Shown: positions 9,273 to 17,947 of the stretch, in pieces | How positions within the stretch are numbered: position 1 is the first letter of the stretch | Layout: every line of letters starts with the position of its first letter | Made by a program: the position numbers and the translations under genes | Notes under the pieces: model-generated | Databases searched by the model: none | The model's input: only the letters and a program-made list of their open reading frames with translations | Told to the model about the DNA's origin: nothing | Assembly: GCA_028284765.1 (NCBI GenBank) | Contig: JANQRA010000022.1 | Location: 56,331-120,330 of the forward strand | DNA: 64,000 bases | Direction of reading: 5' to 3' | From: Acidimicrobiia bacterium | GTDB taxonomy: Bacteria; Actinomycetota; Acidimicrobiia; Spongiisociales; ZC4RG35

Positions 9273-10664
9273 ATGACGGAATTCGACGCAGCAGTTGTGG
9301 GAGCCGGACCCAATGGCCTGTCTGCCGCAATCGAGCTGTCCCGGTCTGGCCGAAAGGTCCTCCTGGTCGAACGCATGGATGACATCGGCGGAGGAACCCG
9401 CACCGAGGAGCTGACACTCCCCGGCTTCCGGCACGATGTTTGCTCTGCCATCCATCCGGCAGGGGTGGCTTCCCCTTTCTTCAACGACATCGGTCTGGTC
9501 GTCGACTGGATAGAGCCCCCTCTGGCCTTCACACATCCGCTCGATGGTGGACGAGTAGTCGCCATGCGCCGTTCAGTTGGAGAAACCGCTTCTCAGTTTG
9601 ACGATGACGCCGACCGATACGACTCGCTGATGTCTCCCTTCGTCGAAGAGATCGACAAAGTGGTCGAGGACGTCCTGAGTCCGATGACCCTCCTTCCGAA
9701 GAACAAAGCGATGTTCGCCAGGTCGGCCGCGATCGGTGGCCTTCCTGCCTCAGTGCTTATATCTCGATTTGAGTCGGATGCGGCTCGCGCCCTTCTCGCC
9801 GGATTGGCAGCTCACTCGATCGCCCCTTTCAGCGCACCCGCAACGGCTGCCGTCGGCATCATGTTGGGTGCGATCGGTCATGCATATGGATGGCCCATGG
9901 CGAAAGGCGGCTCCCAAGCGATTGCGACCGCCCTCGGTGCGCTGCTCGAAGCCCAAGGTGGTTCGATTGAGACCGGGCGAGAGGTCAGCTCGGTGGAAGA
10001 ACTTCCGGGCAGTCTGGCGGTCCTCGACGTGATGCCACCTGCCGCGCTTCGAATCGCAGGTGACGAGATCTCGGCCGCCGCCGCCCGAAGACTCTCCAGA
10101 TGGGAGCCCGGTCCCGGCGTTTTCAAGGTCGACTGGGCACTGTCGGAACCGATTCCGTGGACTGACGAGCTGAGCGCTCAGACTGCAACGGTCCACGTCG
10201 GTGGAACCTACGAAGAGATATCTGCTGCGGAGAAGGCCGTTGCCCGGGGAGAACACCCTGAGGAGCCGTTTGTGCTCTTAGCTCAGCAATCGCTGTTCGA
10301 CTCGACCAGGGCTCCGGACGGGCAAAACACAGCGTGGGGGTATTGCCATGTCCCCAACGGATCGACGGTCGACATGACCGAGGCCATCGAGTCCCAGGTA
10401 GAACGGTTCGCACCTGGGTTCAAGGACACAATCATCGACAAACACACGTTGACTGCTGATGACTACGAGGCCTACAACCCCAACTACGTCGGTGGCGATA
10501 TCGGTGGTGGGAACTTCGGATTGAAGAAGGTTCTGCAGATGGGCTTGAAACGCCCATATGCGCTGGGAGACGGGATTTTCCTCGGATCGGCGGCCACACC
10601 TCCTGGTGCAGGAGTCCACGGCATGTGCGGCTATAACGCCGCCCGGGCGGCTCTCAACCCATGA
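9273..10664 (+). CDS. FAD-dependent oxidoreductase, phytoene desaturase-like
   Basis: Flavin amine-oxidase/CrtI-like protein of 463 aa. The N-terminal dinucleotide fold is clear: VVGAGPNGLSAAIELSRSG followed by the VERMDDIGGG flavin-contact segment. The C-terminal LGSAATPPGAGVHGMCGYNA is the second FAD-binding motif of this family. Members resemble human PYROXD2 and carotenoid desaturases, and no other carotenoid genes are nearby, so desaturation of a carotenoid should not be assumed. Its stop overlaps the next start by ATGA. Confidence 0.85.
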   Translation: MTEFDAAVVGAGPNGLSAAIELSRSGRKVLLVERMDDIGGGTRTEELTLPGFRHDVCSAIHPAGVASPFFNDIGLVVDWIEPPLAFTHPLDGGRVVAMRRSVGETASQFDDDADRYDSLMSPFVEEIDKVVEDVLSPMTLLPKNKAMFARSAAIGGLPASVLISRFESDAARALLAGLAAHSIAPFSAPATAAVGIMLGAIGHAYGWPMAKGGSQAIATALGALLEAQGGSIETGREVSSVEELPGSLAVLDVMPPAALRIAGDEISAAAARRLSRWEPGPGVFKVDWALSEPIPWTDELSAQTATVHVGGTYEEISAAEKAVARGEHPEEPFVLLAQQSLFDSTRAPDGQNTAWGYCHVPNGSTVDMTEAIESQVERFAPGFKDTIIDKHTLTADDYEAYNPNYVGGDIGGGNFGLKKVLQMGLKRPYALGDGIFLGSAATPPGAGVHGMCGYNAARAALNP

Positions 10665-11434
10665 CGGAAGCGCTGCCCTTCTTCTCGGTGCTGGCTATCG
10701 GGCTCGTCCTCGGCTTCTTCGCACGTGTCCTGGTGCCCGGCGGAGAAGAGGTCACGTGGTCGGAGACGATCGTGGCGGGAATCGCCGGCGCGGGTCTCGT
10801 CGGCTTGGGCGCCAACCTCATCGAAGACCCGGGCGAACCGTTCCGGTTTGGAATATGGACGGTGCTGGCGGCGGTCGCTGGTTCAACGCTCGTCTTGGGC
10901 GGGTTGATCGTTTTCAAACGGCGAGCCAATCCCCAAGCAGCTGACTCGACTGCAGAGCTGATCGATCAGGGGGAATCGGACAAGGTCGAGTTCAAACAGA
11001 CCGCGCGTCACAACTCACATACCGGCAAGAGGGACCCCAAGCTCGAGCTTGTGATCGCCAAGACAGTCGCCGGTTTCATGAACGCCGAAGGCGGGACTTT
11101 GCTGATCGGTGTGGCGGATGATGGGTCAGCGGTCGGGATCGCCGACGACCTCAGTCACATGAAGCAACCGGATCTGGACAGATATGAGCTGTGGCTGACC
11201 GACCTGCTCGAGACTTCGCTCGGAACGCCCGCTGTCACCGATGTCGCTGTGTCATTCGACGAGATCGAAGGAAACACGGTCGTCCGTGTCGATGTCGCGG
11301 CGGGCGCCAGGCCGGTCTTCGTCGACCCGCCCGGCGGTGGCAGGGATTCAGATTTCTATGTTCGGACCGGTAACTCCACCAGGAAGCTCCGGACCGACGA
11401 AGTGCTCGAATACGAGAAGACGCGCTGGAAGTGA
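10661..11434 (+). CDS. membrane-anchored AlbA_2 (Schlafen-type) domain protein
   Basis: A 257-residue protein with three N-terminal hydrophobic segments (about residues 7-26, 38-56, 66-85). They resemble a GlsB/YeaQ small membrane domain. From about residue 102 an AlbA_2 domain follows (ESDKVEFKQT, then GFMNAEGGTLLIGVADDGS). AlbA_2 domains are usually cytoplasmic parts of nucleic-acid-binding or ATPase-like regulators, so attachment to a membrane segment is unusual. It is coupled to the upstream oxidoreductase by ATGA. The function is unknown. Confidence 0.75.
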   Translation: MTEALPFFSVLAIGLVLGFFARVLVPGGEEVTWSETIVAGIAGAGLVGLGANLIEDPGEPFRFGIWTVLAAVAGSTLVLGGLIVFKRRANPQAADSTAELIDQGESDKVEFKQTARHNSHTGKRDPKLELVIAKTVAGFMNAEGGTLLIGVADDGSAVGIADDLSHMKQPDLDRYELWLTDLLETSLGTPAVTDVAVSFDEIEGNTVVRVDVAAGARPVFVDPPGGGRDSDFYVRTGNSTRKLRTDEVLEYEKTRWK

Positions 11435-11500
11435 GATAGCCACATCAGCCAACAATCGCCAGAGGCACAAGCAGCTGAACGCTGGTTCGTCCGCAGGGGC

Positions 11501-12586
11501 GTGCCCCACTTCATCATCGCCTACAGCGCCAGCGACGACGTCTTGACTCGTGCTGTGCCTGCGTTGACTTTGATATTCCTCTTCAGCGCAATCAGTGCGG
11601 GCGATGTTGACTGGCCCACGTGGGGAATCATCCTGGCCAGTATCAGTGGCCTGGTCCTGCTGCTCGGAGCATGGATGCTGCTCAATCGCCTACGCGATAG
11701 GCCACTCCTGGCGCCTCCAGATCGAATCGGTCGGATCGAGATCGGGGTGTTCCTCGGGGTGCCAACGCTGCTTCCCCTCCTGTTCGGTGGTGACCTCGCC
11801 GGATCGGCGCTGACTTTCGTCACTCTTCTGGTGATCCTCGGGCTGGTCTATGCAATAACGAGCTACGGACTCATCGCTCTGTCGGTCTGGGCCCTAAGGG
11901 AGATGTTTCGAACGATCGGGCAGACCGTTCGGCTATTCACGCGCGCCATGCCCCTCCTCCTCCTTGGATTCATGTTCCTGTTCATCAATGCCGAAGCCTG
12001 GCAATCGGCGGGGAGGGTCGATCGGTCGCTTCTGATCGCCGTGGCTGTGCTTTTCGGATTCTTGGCGGCGGTGTTTCTGGTGAGCCAGATCCCGCGCGAG
12101 ATGCACGGACTCAACACCTTCGAGACCTGGCAGGAGGTTGCCGAGGAGGCCGACGACGCACCGATCGACACGACAGCACCAGCAGGCATCGAGGCTCCGG
12201 ATCCACCGCCCCTGACCAAACGCGAAAAGGGCAACGTGTTCCTGGTCTTTCTCGTGAGCCAGACGCTCCGCCTGGCATTGGTCAGTTCGTTGGTCGGCGC
12301 CCTCTTCGTAGCCTTGGGTCTGCTGATCATTCGCCCTGAGACCATCACACTGTGGACTCAACAACCACCGGTAGTTGTGGTGCAGTACATGCTCTTCGGC
12401 TTTGAGCTGACTCTGACTGAAGAGTTGCTCCAAGTGTCAGGCTTCCTCGCTGCTTTCGCCGCGGTCTACTTCAGCGTCTACACCACAACCGACGCCACGC
12501 TGCGTGAAGAGTTTTTCGAAGACACGGTCTCTGAGGTGCGCCAAAACCTCGCCGTCCGGGTGTTCTATCGGGCGACAGGTCCCTAA
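11501..12586 (+). CDS. polytopic membrane protein, unknown function (start uncertain)
   Basis: A 361-residue protein from GTG 11501, with about seven or eight hydrophobic segments and a cytoplasmic-looking acidic stretch near residues 205-245. I do not recognise a named family. The frame stays open upstream back to the stop of the previous gene. Those extra codons give AERWFVRRGVPHF, a motif I associate with the N-terminus of actinobacterial membrane proteins. No ATG, GTG or TTG exists upstream; an ATC at 11444 lies 8 bp after GGAAGTGAG. The true start may therefore be non-canonical. Confidence 0.65.
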   Translation: MPHFIIAYSASDDVLTRAVPALTLIFLFSAISAGDVDWPTWGIILASISGLVLLLGAWMLLNRLRDRPLLAPPDRIGRIEIGVFLGVPTLLPLLFGGDLAGSALTFVTLLVILGLVYAITSYGLIALSVWALREMFRTIGQTVRLFTRAMPLLLLGFMFLFINAEAWQSAGRVDRSLLIAVAVLFGFLAAVFLVSQIPREMHGLNTFETWQEVAEEADDAPIDTTAPAGIEAPDPPPLTKREKGNVFLVFLVSQTLRLALVSSLVGALFVALGLLIIRPETITLWTQQPPVVVVQYMLFGFELTLTEELLQVSGFLAAFAAVYFSVYTTTDATLREEFFEDTVSEVRQNLAVRVFYRATGP

Positions 12587-13974
12587 CCCTGGTCGCAAGC
12601 CAGCGGTTGACCCTGGCTGTCTACAAGGTCGGGCCAATCCGACTCGGGTTCAGCGATGTCCGACATGTCCCACAGACCAACGCCTCGGCCACCATCGGCT
12701 GGCTCAAGTGGGATCGGGACCGTGCTGCCGGCGTGTGACACGAACATCTCGCTTTCAAGCGTCGGTGTGACCACCAACAAGAAGGCCAGGTCTCCGTATG
12801 TCTGGATCATTGCCCAGTACTCCCGGCAGGCCTGGCCTGAACCCCCGTAGGAGCTCTCTTCGGGAAGGACCGCAAATGAGCCAAAGAAGGACTCGCAACA
12901 TGAGGTCCCGCTTGCGTCGAGAACGACGGCGACCCTTCCACCGCCCCAGTCGAGACGGGCGATCTCGTTGAGATCGTCCTCCTCGAGTTTGGCGTCGACC
13001 AACGAATCGATATCGAGGGCGGTCTCTCCGAGTTCGAAGGGATCGACAGTGGCGTCGAACACAGGGCCTACCCCGTCGACAAAGGACTCCACAGGAGAGC
13101 CAAACTCGTGGGCCACGACGTCCCAAACATCGTCGGGAATCCGAGCGCTTGGTTCGTCCTCGGACACCGACTGTCGAGGACATCCGAGGTTTTGGGTGAT
13201 GTACGGGCCGCCCTCGTACTCACTGGTGATCATCAAGCATCGCCCGGTTTCCTCAATTGAGATCCACACCAGGGTCGCTGAATCGTGGACGAAGAGCCGA
13301 TCGATGACAGGGAGGTCGGGATGGGCAAAGAGAAGTGCCAATGGCAGTAGTCGCTCGCTCGAGTCCGTCGGATCGATATCCGCAACCAGCCGTTCCAGAT
13401 CACTCTCCGCCTCGACAGCCTCCGTGTGAAGGTCAATCCGGAGGGGGACTGCGGGGATTGAGAAACGTTCACCGTCGACGTACCAATCCAAGGAGCAAGA
13501 GTCCGAGACGGCTGCTCCTCGGTGACCGCTCCATCGCTGGATACCGCCCGACGACTCTTGCTGTTCGGCGGCGTAGAGGTCGAATTCAATGATGCCGTCA
13601 CCAGGCTCGGTGAGGGTCAATTCGAGCGAATAGCCATCAATCATGTCTCCACTTGGAAACCCCAAGAAGACAGGCACAGTTGCACTCTTCGCAGCGCCGT
13701 CGTCAGGAATCCAGCGCACTTCGAGAGCCAGCTCACCGGGGCTCCGCCATCTGCATTCATGGAGCCAGACAATTCCGGTGAAATCGGAGTGTTCACCAGA
13801 CAGCTCTTCGGATTCAATCAACCGGTAGGCAATCCGAGCACGTTCTTCGGGCTCCTCAACGCTCGTGGTGGCGACCGAAGCCGATGTGGTCGACATCGAC
13901 CCGTCACTGTCAGAAGTACAGCCAACTACCAGAAACAGTCCGGCAATCAGGACAACGCACACACGTCCAGCCAT
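12583..13974 (-). CDS. hypothetical lipoprotein
   Basis: Exported lipoprotein of 463 aa with a signal peptide ending at Cys19 (VVGC) and a Ser/Thr-rich spacer. No catalytic motif or family is recognised. It is acidic and has scattered Cys residues (TSCCESFFG, GRCLMI) that could form disulfides. Its 3' end overlaps the convergent membrane-protein gene by 4 bp. Confidence 0.7.
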   Translation of the reverse strand: MAGRVCVVLIAGLFLVVGCTSDSDGSMSTTSASVATTSVEEPEERARIAYRLIESEELSGEHSDFTGIVWLHECRWRSPGELALEVRWIPDDGAAKSATVPVFLGFPSGDMIDGYSLELTLTEPGDGIIEFDLYAAEQQESSGGIQRWSGHRGAAVSDSCSLDWYVDGERFSIPAVPLRIDLHTEAVEAESDLERLVADIDPTDSSERLLPLALLFAHPDLPVIDRLFVHDSATLVWISIEETGRCLMITSEYEGGPYITQNLGCPRQSVSEDEPSARIPDDVWDVVAHEFGSPVESFVDGVGPVFDATVDPFELGETALDIDSLVDAKLEEDDLNEIARLDWGGGRVAVVLDASGTSCCESFFGSFAVLPEESSYGGSGQACREYWAMIQTYGDLAFLLVVTPTLESEMFVSHAGSTVPIPLEPADGGRGVGLWDMSDIAEPESDWPDLVDSQGQPLACDQG

Positions 13975-14091
13975 CTCACGACGAACGCTACAGACGAGTC
14001 AGCGCAACTTCCTCGGACGAGGCCTGCTCAAACCGAGGTGCATTGACCCTTGTTGAGCAACGGTCAATGCACTTCGGTGATCGTGATTTGC

Positions 14092-14880
14092 CTAGCCGTC
14101 CAACTGAGCGATGTACGCGGCAGTGACTTCCGCCCACAACTCCCGCGCCTCGGCGTCAATCAATGTGTACGTGCGACTCACGGGATACAGCGTCGTCATC
14201 TCGTCGGGGTACTCGAGAGAAAGCCAGGTACGAAGCGGGAAGAAGAACTCCTCGGCGAATGACGTGTCCAGGCTCACTCGAAACTCCACCACCTCGCCGT
14301 CGGCGAAACGAACCGTCGCTTCGGCAGGATAGGGACCCAGCCCTTGGGCACGGGTCCAACTCGGATCGTGACTGACGGTGCACCTGACCGGTGGATCGCC
14401 CTCTCCAGTGGAAACAATGGACTGCGAGCATTCGGTGACCTCGAACGGCCAGTCAACAGCCTGCCGATAGAGCATCTCGTCTTCGAGGGTTGTTCGGTCG
14501 ACGTTGTGCCAGTCCTCATTGGAGACGTCGGCTTCATCAGGTATCGAATTGAGAACCGACAGGTCGTACGACCCCCAGGCCGCTACCAGTGACTCCGCCT
14601 CGGCGATGGGATCGCCTCCGGCGACATCATCTGAAGACGTGATGGCCATCAGGCCAATCACTACGACCACCACTGCGGCAATTGCACTTGCGATGGGAAC
14701 TAGCCGACCCCAACTCTTCCTTGAGGGCTCTGGTCCTGCTTTGTCCTTCTGAATCGTTTCCACTTCGGTTCTCCTCTCATCGTCAGCGAGGAGAAAATCG
14801 ACGGCGGGTGCTTCGAACACCGTATGATCCGGAACCGGATTGGCCGCTTTGACCATGCGCTCAACCACATCGTGATTCAT
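14092..14880 (-). CDS. probable anti-sigma factor (single-pass membrane protein)
   Basis: A 262-residue protein starting at ATG 14880, which overlaps the sigma-factor stop by ATGA. About 60 cytoplasmic residues precede one membrane helix (about 61-80), and the rest is extracytoplasmic. The role as the membrane-bound inhibitor of the adjacent ECF sigma factor is inferred from topology and coupling. No zinc-finger HxxxCxxC motif is present, so it is not a ZAS-type anti-sigma factor. Confidence 0.65.
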   Translation of the reverse strand: MNHDVVERMVKAANPVPDHTVFEAPAVDFLLADDERRTEVETIQKDKAGPEPSRKSWGRLVPIASAIAAVVVVVIGLMAITSSDDVAGGDPIAEAESLVAAWGSYDLSVLNSIPDEADVSNEDWHNVDRTTLEDEMLYRQAVDWPFEVTECSQSIVSTGEGDPPVRCTVSHDPSWTRAQGLGPYPAEATVRFADGEVVEFRVSLDTSFAEEFFFPLRTWLSLEYPDEMTTLYPVSRTYTLIDAEARELWAEVTAAYIAQLDG

Positions 14881-15437
14881 GCTTCTCCTCCTTTCTTGGC
14901 GACTCGAGGCAATGAAGTTGGCTCCACGTCGGCATTTCCGAACGTTCGAGCCAAACGCTTGTAACAACGGTGGATTCTCTGGTCAACGGCAGGCTTGGTC
15001 ATCCCCATCATCTCGGCGATCTTCTCGCGGGAGACCTCTTCCCACGTGTAGAGCATCAGAATCTCTTGGTCCTTCTTTCCAAGTTGAGCAATGGCGGCAA
15101 GGACACGGCGGTTCTGATCCGATTGGATGACATACGTGGAGGCGTCCGCCGTGTGGTCAACGCCAAGACTCTGCAAACGAGAGGCGAGCCGCGATCGCCT
15201 CAGGCTGGACCTCCGGCTGTTGGACAGGACCTTCGAAGCCACCCCGTAGAGATAGGGCAGGTTGTCTTCACCCCCAGGAAGATCGTCGAAGCGCCTCCAG
15301 GCCACGAGGAAGGTCTCAGCAAGAGCGTCGTGAGCGAGGTCGGGCCCGATGCGGCGGACACAGTACGCAAGGACACGGGTGCTGTATTTCTCGTAGAGCC
15401 GCTTGAAAGCTTCCTGATTGTTAGCCGGCTCCACCAT
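14877..15437 (-). CDS. ECF RNA polymerase sigma factor
   Basis: Sigma-70 family protein of 186 aa, an ECF-typical length. Region 2 shows RRIGPDLAHDALAETFLVAWRR-like sequence (about residues 23-44). Region 4 shows KKDQEILMLYTWEEVSREKIAEMMG with helix-turn-helix, then AVDQRIHRCYKRL. It is followed by and coupled to a single-pass membrane protein, the usual sigma/anti-sigma arrangement. A pair of inverted half-sites lies just upstream. Confidence 0.88.
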   Translation of the reverse strand: MVEPANNQEAFKRLYEKYSTRVLAYCVRRIGPDLAHDALAETFLVAWRRFDDLPGGEDNLPYLYGVASKVLSNSRRSSLRRSRLASRLQSLGVDHTADASTYVIQSDQNRRVLAAIAQLGKKDQEILMLYTWEEVSREKIAEMMGMTKPAVDQRIHRCYKRLARTFGNADVEPTSLPRVAKKGGEA

Positions 15438-15444
15438 TCACAAT

Positions 15445-15520
15445 CTCATGTCCGGACTCGGTGCGATTCTGACAAGGAATTCAACTCCTCTGTCAACCCC
15501 GTTGCGATACCGGACATGAG
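15445..15520. promoter_or_regulatory. sigma operon promoter region with spaced inverted repeat
   Basis: CTCATGTCCGG at 15445-15455 is mirrored exactly by CCGGACATGAG at 15510-15520, with 54 bp between. Between the arms, read on the minus strand, lie TTGACA and a CAGAAT about 18 bp later, a plausible promoter for the sigma/anti-sigma operon. The arms could be two operator sites flanking that promoter. Confidence 0.5.
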
Positions 15521-15604
15521 AGGGTGAGTCGGGATCGAAGGATCCCGCCGACTCGGGCAATGTGCTGGGGCCGGCAACACGGCCTCAGCGATGAGCACGT
15601 CTGG

Positions 15605-15628
15605 CGTAGGTTCGATCCACAACCTACG
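15605..15628 (+). promoter_or_regulatory. inverted repeat upstream of DsrE gene
   Basis: CGTAGGTT, an 8-nt loop, then AACCTACG: a perfect 8-bp inverted repeat ending just before the ribosome-binding site GAAAGG of the TTG-initiated DsrE gene. It could be an operator or a leader hairpin that hides the ribosome-binding site. Confidence 0.5.
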
Positions 15629-15639
15629 AAAGGCACACC

Positions 15640-16002
15640 TTGGGATCTCTCCTCGTCCATATCACCCACGGCCCCGATTCCCCGACGCGGGCAGCGCTCG
15701 GCTTCTTGATCGCACAGAACGCAAAGGAGGCCGGTCACGAGGTGACGGTGTTCTGTGCCGGCGACGCCGCCTACCTCATGAAAGACGCTGTCGTTCAACA
15801 CACGAAAGGAATCGGAACCGGAGCTTTGAGTGACACCCTTCCGGCTGTCGTCGAACTGGGTGTACCGATCTACGTATCAGGAGGCTCCTCAAAAACACGC
15901 GGGGTGTCGGAAGACGATCTCGCCGACAAAGGAGCGACTTTCGCCACACCCGCCCAATTGGTTGAGCTGACCTTCGCTGCAGACAGAGTGCTCTGCTACT
16001 GA
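15640..16002 (+). CDS. DsrE family protein
   Basis: Small cytoplasmic protein of 120 aa with a DsrE/YchN-like fold: LLVHITHGPDSPTRAALGFL at the start and VTVFCAGDAAYLM for the second strand. It begins at TTG 15640 with GAAAGG upstream; no ATG gives the conserved N-terminus. DsrE relatives take part in sulfur transfer or act as small trimeric proteins. The Cys usually needed for sulfur relay is not at the canonical place (Cys55 lies in VFCAG), so that role is uncertain. A degenerate piece of a paralogue lies at 22.6 kb. Confidence 0.8.
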   Translation: MGSLLVHITHGPDSPTRAALGFLIAQNAKEAGHEVTVFCAGDAAYLMKDAVVQHTKGIGTGALSDTLPAVVELGVPIYVSGGSSKTRGVSEDDLADKGATFATPAQLVELTFAADRVLCY

Positions 16003-16052
16003 TCGAACCGGATGTGATTGTCGCTATCGGTCACAGACGTGGCAGACGAAGG

Positions 16053-17252
16053 TCAGGTTGTATGCAAAGCCTCAGTCGGTGAAAGACGGGAAGCACGGAT
16101 CGCGGGATAAAGGCCCGCGATGCCTCCGATAAGGAGAGCAGCGACCAGCCCGCCGATAACCGCAATCGAAGGGACCAAGATCTCCCAACCTTCGATGCTG
16201 GCATACAGCGCAGTGGCGGCCACGCCGAGAATCACACCTCCGACGCCCCCGATCACCGCAAGCAATAGCGCTTCGCCAAGGAACTGACCCGCGATGTTTC
16301 GCCTCGTGGCTCCAAGAGCGCGACGAAGGCCTATCTCACCGCGACGCTCCAACACCGAGATCACCATCACATTGGCAATTCCGACCCCACCAACAAGGAG
16401 AGCAACCGCTCCAAGGCCGAGAAAGAGAGCGGTCAGGGTGTCGTCAGCCGCTTCCTGGGCTTCGAGAGCGTCGGTCGGTCTGGCGACCTCGACCTCTTCC
16501 GGGAACTCAGGGTTCGCGGTCGCAGCCAGGACTGTGCCTACCTGGTCGATCTGCCCGGGATCAACTCTGACCAGGACGCGGGTGGGCTCGTTGTCATGAT
16601 CCAAATAAACATCGGCCGCCTCGAGCGAGATGAGGGCTGCACGATCGAGATCTGGAGCCAGCTCGAAGGTGTCCAGCACACCGATGACAGTGAACCACTG
16701 GTCGCCGAGCCAGACCTGCTGGGTGCCCAAGACCCCATCGATGCCGAGTCTCTCCGCAGCGACAGAGCCAAGAACAACCGTGGGGTAGGACCCGGTCGCA
16801 GAATCGATCCACTGCCCGTCAGCGACCGTGCCGGCCAGCGAGTCGAGAAGGCTGTAGTCGACGGCCTGGACTGTGATTCCAGCGGTCTGACCTTCGTCCA
16901 CCAGGTCGTTCTTGTAGACGTTGGCTTGGACAGCGCTGATCGTGCTGGTTGATTCCACCGGTCCGATGCGGCTGATCATGGCCGATGCTTCGTCTGGGAG
17001 AGTCCCAGTCCCCGCTCCTATTCCTCCCCCTGCCTCAACAGTGAGCAGGTTGGTGCCGAGACGCTCCAGTTGAGCCAACAGCTCCGACTTGGACGATTCG
17101 GAAAGACCCAGCACACCGACCATGGCGGCGATACCGATCATTATTCCGAGAGCCGAGAGCACTGTGCGGAGGCGACGTGTTCGCATCCCGATCGTGGCGG
17201 TGCGAGCCATGTCGCTGACATGGAGCTCACTTCGTTCGAGTGTTGATGTCAT
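16053..17252 (-). CDS. MacB-like ABC permease (FtsX family)
   Basis: Permease of 399 aa with MacB topology: one N-terminal helix (about residues 32-52), a MacB periplasmic core domain to about residue 270, then three helices. The segment ERRGEIGLRRALGATRRNI is the family hallmark at the membrane-cytoplasm junction. It overlaps the ATPase gene by GTG/ATGA-type coupling. Together with the ATPase and membrane fusion protein upstream it should form a MacAB-like mechanotransmission exporter. The substrate is unknown. Confidence 0.9.
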   Translation of the reverse strand: MTSTLERSELHVSDMARTATIGMRTRRLRTVLSALGIMIGIAAMVGVLGLSESSKSELLAQLERLGTNLLTVEAGGGIGAGTGTLPDEASAMISRIGPVESTSTISAVQANVYKNDLVDEGQTAGITVQAVDYSLLDSLAGTVADGQWIDSATGSYPTVVLGSVAAERLGIDGVLGTQQVWLGDQWFTVIGVLDTFELAPDLDRAALISLEAADVYLDHDNEPTRVLVRVDPGQIDQVGTVLAATANPEFPEEVEVARPTDALEAQEAADDTLTALFLGLGAVALLVGGVGIANVMVISVLERRGEIGLRRALGATRRNIAGQFLGEALLLAVIGGVGGVILGVAATALYASIEGWEILVPSIAVIGGLVAALLIGGIAGLYPAIRASRLSPTEALHTT

Positions 17253-17947
17253 CTAACGGCTCCTACCGAGGCTGAGTCGTGCTCGATGAGACCGTCTCGA
17301 AGCCCCACGACGCGAGGGAAGCTCTCCGCGATCTCCCGATTATGGGTGATCACAACGATCGTGGCTCCGGTCTCGTTGAGTTTCTCAATGAGCTCAACGA
17401 TCGCATCGCTGTTCTTGGTGTCTAGGTTCCCGGTCGGCTCATCGGCGAGAATGATCGAGGGGCTGCCAACCATCGCACGAGCCGTAGCTACGCGCTGCCT
17501 CTCACCACCGGACAACTTCGTCGTCTGCTGGGTCAGACGGTGACCCATGCCGACGCGGAGCAACTCGATCTCGGCGAGCTCTCGTCGCTCCTGCAGTGTT
17601 CGTCCCGTGTAGAGCAAGCCATCGGCAACGTTGTCGAGAGCTGTCATCCCGTTGAGCAAGTGAAACTGCTGAAAGACGAAGCCAATGTGATGCGCTCTAA
17701 GCGAGGAGAGATCGCGATCGGAGAGCTCCGATACCGGGTAACCGGAGACGACGACTTCACCGGAAGTCGGCCTGTCGAGGGTTCCCATTAGATGGAGGAG
17801 AGTCGACTTGCCTGAACCGGAGGGTCCGACCACCGAGACCAGGTCGCCTCTTGCTACCGAGAAGCTGACGCCACGTAAAGCATGCACGGGCGGAGTCGTG
17901 GGGTACTCCTTGCAGACATCGACTACCTCGAGGACCGAATCACTCAC
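17249..17947 (-). CDS. MacB/LolD-type ABC ATPase
   Basis: ATP-binding subunit of 232 aa with Walker A GPSGSGKST, signature LSGGERQRVATARA, Walker B IILADEPTGNLD and the H-loop VITHN. The LolD/MacB type is indicated by the LRAHHIGFVFQQFHLL Q-loop region. It is coupled by short overlaps to the fusion-protein gene upstream and the permease downstream, so all three are made as one unit. Confidence 0.93.
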   Translation of the reverse strand: MSDSVLEVVDVCKEYPTTPPVHALRGVSFSVARGDLVSVVGPSGSGKSTLLHLMGTLDRPTSGEVVVSGYPVSELSDRDLSSLRAHHIGFVFQQFHLLNGMTALDNVADGLLYTGRTLQERRELAEIELLRVGMGHRLTQQTTKLSGGERQRVATARAMVGSPSIILADEPTGNLDTKNSDAIVELIEKLNETGATIVVITHNREIAESFPRVVGLRDGLIEHDSASVGAVR

